DNA from: Halorussus salinisoli
Lineage (GTDB): Archaea > Halobacteriota > Halobacteria > Halobacteriales > Haladaptataceae
Direction: 5' to 3'
DNA length: 64,000 nucleotides
NCBI GenBank assembly: GCA_005239435.1
Contig: ML241305.1
Coordinates: 457,289-521,288 of the forward strand
Position numbers and translations under genes: made by a program. Every line of letters begins with the position of its first letter. Positions within the stretch are counted from its first letter, which is position 1. This document shows, piece by piece, positions 60,777 to 64,000 of the stretch. The notes below the pieces were generated by a model. That model saw only the letters and a program-made list of their open reading frames with translations, did no database searches and was not told where the DNA came from.

Positions 60777-63137
60777 CTAGCGCACCGAGTCGAGCAGAAG
60801 CTTCTGTTCGACGCGCTTGACCTCGTGTTGGACGTCGCGGACCGCGTCGATGTTTGCCGAGATGGAACTGACGCCCTCGTCGACGAGATGCTGAACCATC
60901 TTGGGTTTCGACCCGGCCTGTCCGCAGATGGACGTGTCCACGTCGTGGTCGCGGCAGGTCTCGATGGTCTGGCTGATGAGTTGGAGGACCGACGGGTGGA
61001 GTTCGTCGAACCGGTCGGCGACGTTCTCGTTGTTACGATCCACCGCCAGCGTGTACTGGGTGAGGTCGTTGGTGCCGAACGAGGCGAAGTCGATGCCCTG
61101 CTCGGCCATCTTCTCGACGCCCAGCGCCGAAGCGGGCGTCTCTATCATCACGCCCCACGTTCGCTTCTCGGGGTCTATGCCCGACTCTTCCATGAGGTTG
61201 CGGGCCTGAATCACGTCCTCGGCGTCGTTGACCAGCGGGAGCATGATCTCGACGTTGTCGTAGCCCATCTCGTAGAGGCGGGCGAACGCTTCGAGTTCGT
61301 GGGCGAACACGTCGGGCCGGTCGAGGCTCCGGCGGATGCCCCGGTAGCCCAGCATCGGATTGTGTTCGTCGGGTTCGTCCTCGCCGCCCTGCAACTGGCG
61401 GAACTCGTCGGTCGGCGCGTCGAGCGTCCGGACCCGGACGGGACGGGGGTAGAACTCGTCGGCGACGCCGCGGACGCCCTCCACGATTTCGTTGACGTAG
61501 GCGTCGACGCCGTGGTCGTCGAGGTACTTCGCGGGCGTCTTGTTCGTGGACAGAATCATGTGTTCCATCCGGAGCAGCCCCACGCCGTCGGCGCCCGTGG
61601 CCGCGGCGCGTTCGGCGGCCTCGGGAATCGAGACGTTGACCTTCACCTCGGTCGCGGTCATCGGCTTGACCGGCGTCTTCGGACGGGCCTCCTCGATGGG
61701 TTCGCGCTGCTCTTCGCTCGTCTCGCGGCGACCCTCCGTGATGGTCCCCTTGTCGCCGTCGAGGGTGATGCGCTGGTCGTCGGTCAGCGACGAGGTGGCG
61801 TCGGTACAGCCGACGACCGCCGGGACGCCCAACTCCCGCGAGACGATGGCGGCGTGGCTGGTCATGCCGCCTTCGTCGGTGGCGATGCCCGCCGCGCGCT
61901 TCATCGCGGGCACCATGTCGGGCGTCGTCATCTCGGTGACGATGATGTCGCCCTCGCTCACCTTGTCGAGTTGGTCGAGTTGGTCGACGATGCGAACCGC
62001 GCCCGAGGCGATGCCCGGACTCGCGCCGAGACCCGAGACGAGTACGTCACCGTTTCCGCCGGTCTCGGTTCCGGAGTCGCTACCGCCGCCCGCGGCCTCG
62101 ACCGCGCCGCTCCCGTCGGCGATGCCGTCGGTCTCCGCGGTGTTCGCTCCGTTGGCGCTCGCGTCGGCGTCGGTCTCGATTTCGCTCTCGGCGTCGTCGA
62201 TAGTCGTGATGGGACGGGACTGGAGCATGAAGACCTCCCCGTCCACGATGGCCCACTCCACGTCCTGGGGAGTGTCGTAGTGGTCTTCGACGCGCTCGCC
62301 GAGTTCGACGAGGCGTTCGATGTCGCGCTCGTCGAGCACTTGGGCCTCGCGCAGGTCGTCGGCGACCTCGCGCTCGACGGTCTCGCCGGTCGCCTCGTCT
62401 TTCTCCATCATCGTCTTCTTGTCGGCGATGGTGAGTTCGTCCACTGCGCCGGTCTCGCGGTCCACGACGTAGTTGTCGGGCGAGACCGACCCGGAGACGA
62501 CCGCCTCGCCGAGACCCCACGCGGCCTCGATGATGATTCGCGGTGCCCCGGTCGATGGGTGACTCGTGAACATCACGCCGGACTTCTCGGCGTCGACCAT
62601 GCGCTGGACGACGACCGCGATGTCGACCTTGTGGTGAGCGAAGCCCTTCTCCTGTCGGTAGTAGATGGCGCGCTGGGTGAACAGCGACGCCCAGCACCGC
62701 TTGACGCGGTCCACGAGGTCCTCGCGGGTGACGTTGAGGAACGTCTCCTGCTGGCCCGCGAAACTCGCGTCTGGTAAGTCCTCGGCGGTCGCAGACGACC
62801 TGACCGCGACGAACGCTTCACCGTCTTTCAGGTCGTCGTAAGAGTCGAGGATCTCCTGTCGAATCTCCTCGGGCATCTCGGTTTCGAGCACGAGTTCCTT
62901 GGCCCGCGACTGGGCCTCGGCGAGCGCCGTGGAGTCCTCGGCGTCCACGTCCACGGTCTCGAACAGTTCCTCCGCGATGCCGGTTTCCTCGATGAACGAG
63001 CGATAGGTGCCAGCCGAAACCACGAACCCCGATGGGACCGGCAGGCCCGCGCCGGTGAGTTCCCCCAGTGACGCGCCCTTCCCGCCGACCAGTTCGAGGT
63101 CGTCCGCGGTGATTTCGTCCAGCCAGAGTACAGCCAT
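60777..63137 (-). CDS. ppsA: Phosphoenolpyruvate synthase
   Basis: 786 residues. Makes PEP from pyruvate and ATP, the gluconeogenic counterpart of pyruvate kinase (44447). Order: ATP-grasp domain (LVGGKGASLGELTGAGLPVP, AVRSSATAEDLPDASFAGQQ), an acidic Ala/Gly/Ser-rich insert at about 303-350, the swivel domain with the phosphohistidine (DEGGMTSHAAIVSRELGVPA) and the TIM barrel with GVMIETPAS, SFGTNDLTQYTLAVDR and the catalytic Cys in TSICGQAGSKP. CTTTATTCGCC ~27 bases upstream supports the start. All catalytic residues are present. Confidence 0.95.
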   Translation of the reverse strand: MAVLWLDEITADDLELVGGKGASLGELTGAGLPVPSGFVVSAGTYRSFIEETGIAEELFETVDVDAEDSTALAEAQSRAKELVLETEMPEEIRQEILDSYDDLKDGEAFVAVRSSATAEDLPDASFAGQQETFLNVTREDLVDRVKRCWASLFTQRAIYYRQEKGFAHHKVDIAVVVQRMVDAEKSGVMFTSHPSTGAPRIIIEAAWGLGEAVVSGSVSPDNYVVDRETGAVDELTIADKKTMMEKDEATGETVEREVADDLREAQVLDERDIERLVELGERVEDHYDTPQDVEWAIVDGEVFMLQSRPITTIDDAESEIETDADASANGANTAETDGIADGSGAVEAAGGGSDSGTETGGNGDVLVSGLGASPGIASGAVRIVDQLDQLDKVSEGDIIVTEMTTPDMVPAMKRAAGIATDEGGMTSHAAIVSRELGVPAVVGCTDATSSLTDDQRITLDGDKGTITEGRRETSEEQREPIEEARPKTPVKPMTATEVKVNVSIPEAAERAAATGADGVGLLRMEHMILSTNKTPAKYLDDHGVDAYVNEIVEGVRGVADEFYPRPVRVRTLDAPTDEFRQLQGGEDEPDEHNPMLGYRGIRRSLDRPDVFAHELEAFARLYEMGYDNVEIMLPLVNDAEDVIQARNLMEESGIDPEKRTWGVMIETPASALGVEKMAEQGIDFASFGTNDLTQYTLAVDRNNENVADRFDELHPSVLQLISQTIETCRDHDVDTSICGQAGSKPKMVQHLVDEGVSSISANIDAVRDVQHEVKRVEQKLLLDSVR

Positions 63138-63391
63138 TGGTGCATGTGGGAGAACAGGAAGGCGAATAAAGAATGTTCCGACCGCCTCGTGCCGAGAATA
63201 TTAACTCGAAACCGGATTCTATCTTCGAATTCGGAAAAATTGCCGCGACCCGAACGAGTCCGTGGCGACGACCGATTATCACCGGAAGCACTCGCTGACG
63301 CCGACCTCCGGACGCACGGGTACTCCCCGACGTTTTCGTTCCCCGACACGAAACGGGTGAGTTTATACGCTCGCGTTCGTGCCAGTCACGC

Positions 63392-63820
63392 ATGGACGCG
63401 AGTCGTTCGCTTCGGTGGGCAGTGTACTACGTGGTCCTCGCCGGGGTCGCCACCCTCCTCGGTGGCGCACTCGTCGGCGCGGGCGTCGTGTTGGGCATCG
63501 CAGACGGCTACAGTCAGTTGGAGAACGGCGCGGCGCTCTCGTCGGCGCTGACGACTGCCGCGCCCGGCCTGGTAGTCGCCGCCCTCGGCGTGTTGGTCTG
63601 GGTCGTCGGAAGCGTCACCGCCTTCGTGCGGGTCTTCACCGCCGCCGTCGAGGAGCAGATGCGCGAGCGCTTCGACAGCGAGAAGGTCAAAAGCGAGATT
63701 CTGTCGGTGCTGGACGACCGCCTCTCGGACGTGGAACACGACGTGTCGGAGACGCGCCGTCAACTGTCGGAACTCAAGCGCGAGGAGACCGCCGAGGAGT
63801 TCCAGTTCGGCGAACAGTAG
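63392..63820 (+). CDS. Two-helix membrane protein with cytoplasmic coiled coil
   Basis: 142 residues. Hydrophobic helices near 8-35 (VYYVVLAGVATLLGGALVGA) and 55-80 (APGLVVAALGVLVWVVGSVT) are followed by a charged helix-rich tail (EEQMRERFDSEKVKSEILSV, RLSDVEHDVSETRRQLSELK) with heptad pattern. TTTATACGC at 63362-63370 is about 27 bases before the ATG. No family recognised. Confidence 0.75.
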   Translation: MDASRSLRWAVYYVVLAGVATLLGGALVGAGVVLGIADGYSQLENGAALSSALTTAAPGLVVAALGVLVWVVGSVTAFVRVFTAAVEEQMRERFDSEKVKSEILSVLDDRLSDVEHDVSETRRQLSELKREETAEEFQFGEQ

Positions 63821-63960
63821 CGAATCGGGTCGGCAGAGGGCGGTCGCTACCGGGCGAGTCCTGGTCTCTTCGGGTGTGTTCGTTTCTCCGAGAGCCGCGA
63901 CGACCTCGCATACGTCGGTCGCGCGCACCGAGAGAGATAGGTCAGTAATGCCGAAGTGGA

Positions 63961-63970
63961 ATATATATAG
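63961..63970 (+). promoter_or_regulatory. TATA box before the last ORF
   Basis: ATATATATAG is centred about 25 bases before the ATG at 63989, giving the leaderless spacing seen throughout. The surrounding 50 bases are far more A+T rich than the rest of the window. Confidence 0.5.
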
Positions 63971-63988
63971 TGTTTATAGTCCATATTT

Positions 63989-64000
63989 ATGGTTAAAAGA
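63989..64000 (+). CDS. First codons of a gene running off the window
   Basis: ATG GTT AAA AGA at the extreme end reads MVKR and continues past base 64000. The only support is the well-placed TATA box at 63961-63970. The A+T-rich promoter and codons differ from most genes here, so the gene could be horizontally acquired or simply strongly expressed. Nothing can be said about the product. Confidence 0.35.

Overview
The window is a stretch of haloarchaeal (class Halobacteria) main chromosome. The evidence is the high G+C content, strongly acidic proteins, TATA boxes about 27 bases before many start codons (leaderless transcription), Tat-type secretion signals, a PGF-CTERM-like surface anchor, archaeal TFB, a geranylgeranyl-reductase-type lipid enzyme, and many gene families known only from haloarchaea. 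I saw no tRNA or rRNA gene, no CRISPR array, no intact insertion sequence and no prophage. From memory, Haloferax volcanii keeps its counterparts of aglD, the CTAG methylase, pyk, pps and korAB in one chromosomal neighbourhood, which fits a conserved backbone region.

Layout. 1-3041: 3'-most part of proS and a secreted surface protein. 3397-6481: a MaoC hydratase, an alpha/beta hydrolase overlapping an acyl-CoA ligase, and a 43-residue basic small protein. 6535-10318: geranylgeranyl reductase and two Tat-exported proteins of unknown function. 10480-14973: korBA (2-oxoacid:ferredoxin oxidoreductase), an FAD/ferredoxin-reductase-like protein, a Nudix hydrolase and methylmalonyl-CoA epimerase. 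15608-24870: aminotransferase class V, a DehI-like protein, methylmalonyl-CoA mutase large subunit, GNAT, zinc-finger and HAD proteins, an acyl-CoA dehydrogenase and a second acyl-CoA ligase. 24975-37384: two PHP proteins, CinA, aminotransferase IV plus Rieske protein, three regulators, a sugar nucleotidyltransferase, Dph6-like and DUF373 proteins and endonuclease III. 37423-42782: a broken M50-like metalloprotease, a gene remnant, small membrane proteins, DUF371, a 50-residue Cys-rich protein and a GH2-like protein. 43061-50661: coiled-coil protein, GYD protein, pyruvate kinase, NfeD-stomatin pair, regulators and an epimerase. 51043-59537: AglD-like glycosyltransferase, DUF84, BtuF-like protein, TFB, a probable CTAG DNA methylase, aroD, a membrane zinc-ribbon protein and archaeal 3-dehydroquinate synthase. 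59650-64000: lipoprotein, PEP synthase, a membrane protein and the first codons of a further gene.

Functional themes. The pyruvate/PEP node is covered by pyruvate kinase, PEP synthase and KorAB. Acyl-CoA breakdown is covered by two ligases, a dehydrogenase, a MaoC hydratase, and the epimerase and mutase that carry propionyl-CoA carbon to succinyl-CoA. aroD and the archaeal aroB' serve the early shikimate pathway. TFB and the methylase belong to core information processing.

The least expected content lies between genes. A mosaic intergenic repeat shares GCTAGCT, GAGCCAC and ACCGCACAGCAC blocks, and a separate palindromic element starts TAGAAAGCC and ends CAGTYCACCC. The tfb TATA region sits inside a perfect inverted repeat. 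Two TTGGTAC-N5-GTTAA boxes lie exactly 80 bases apart upstream of a DUF7123 gene. An M50-like metalloprotease gene is cut by one in-frame TGA just before its second active-site motif.
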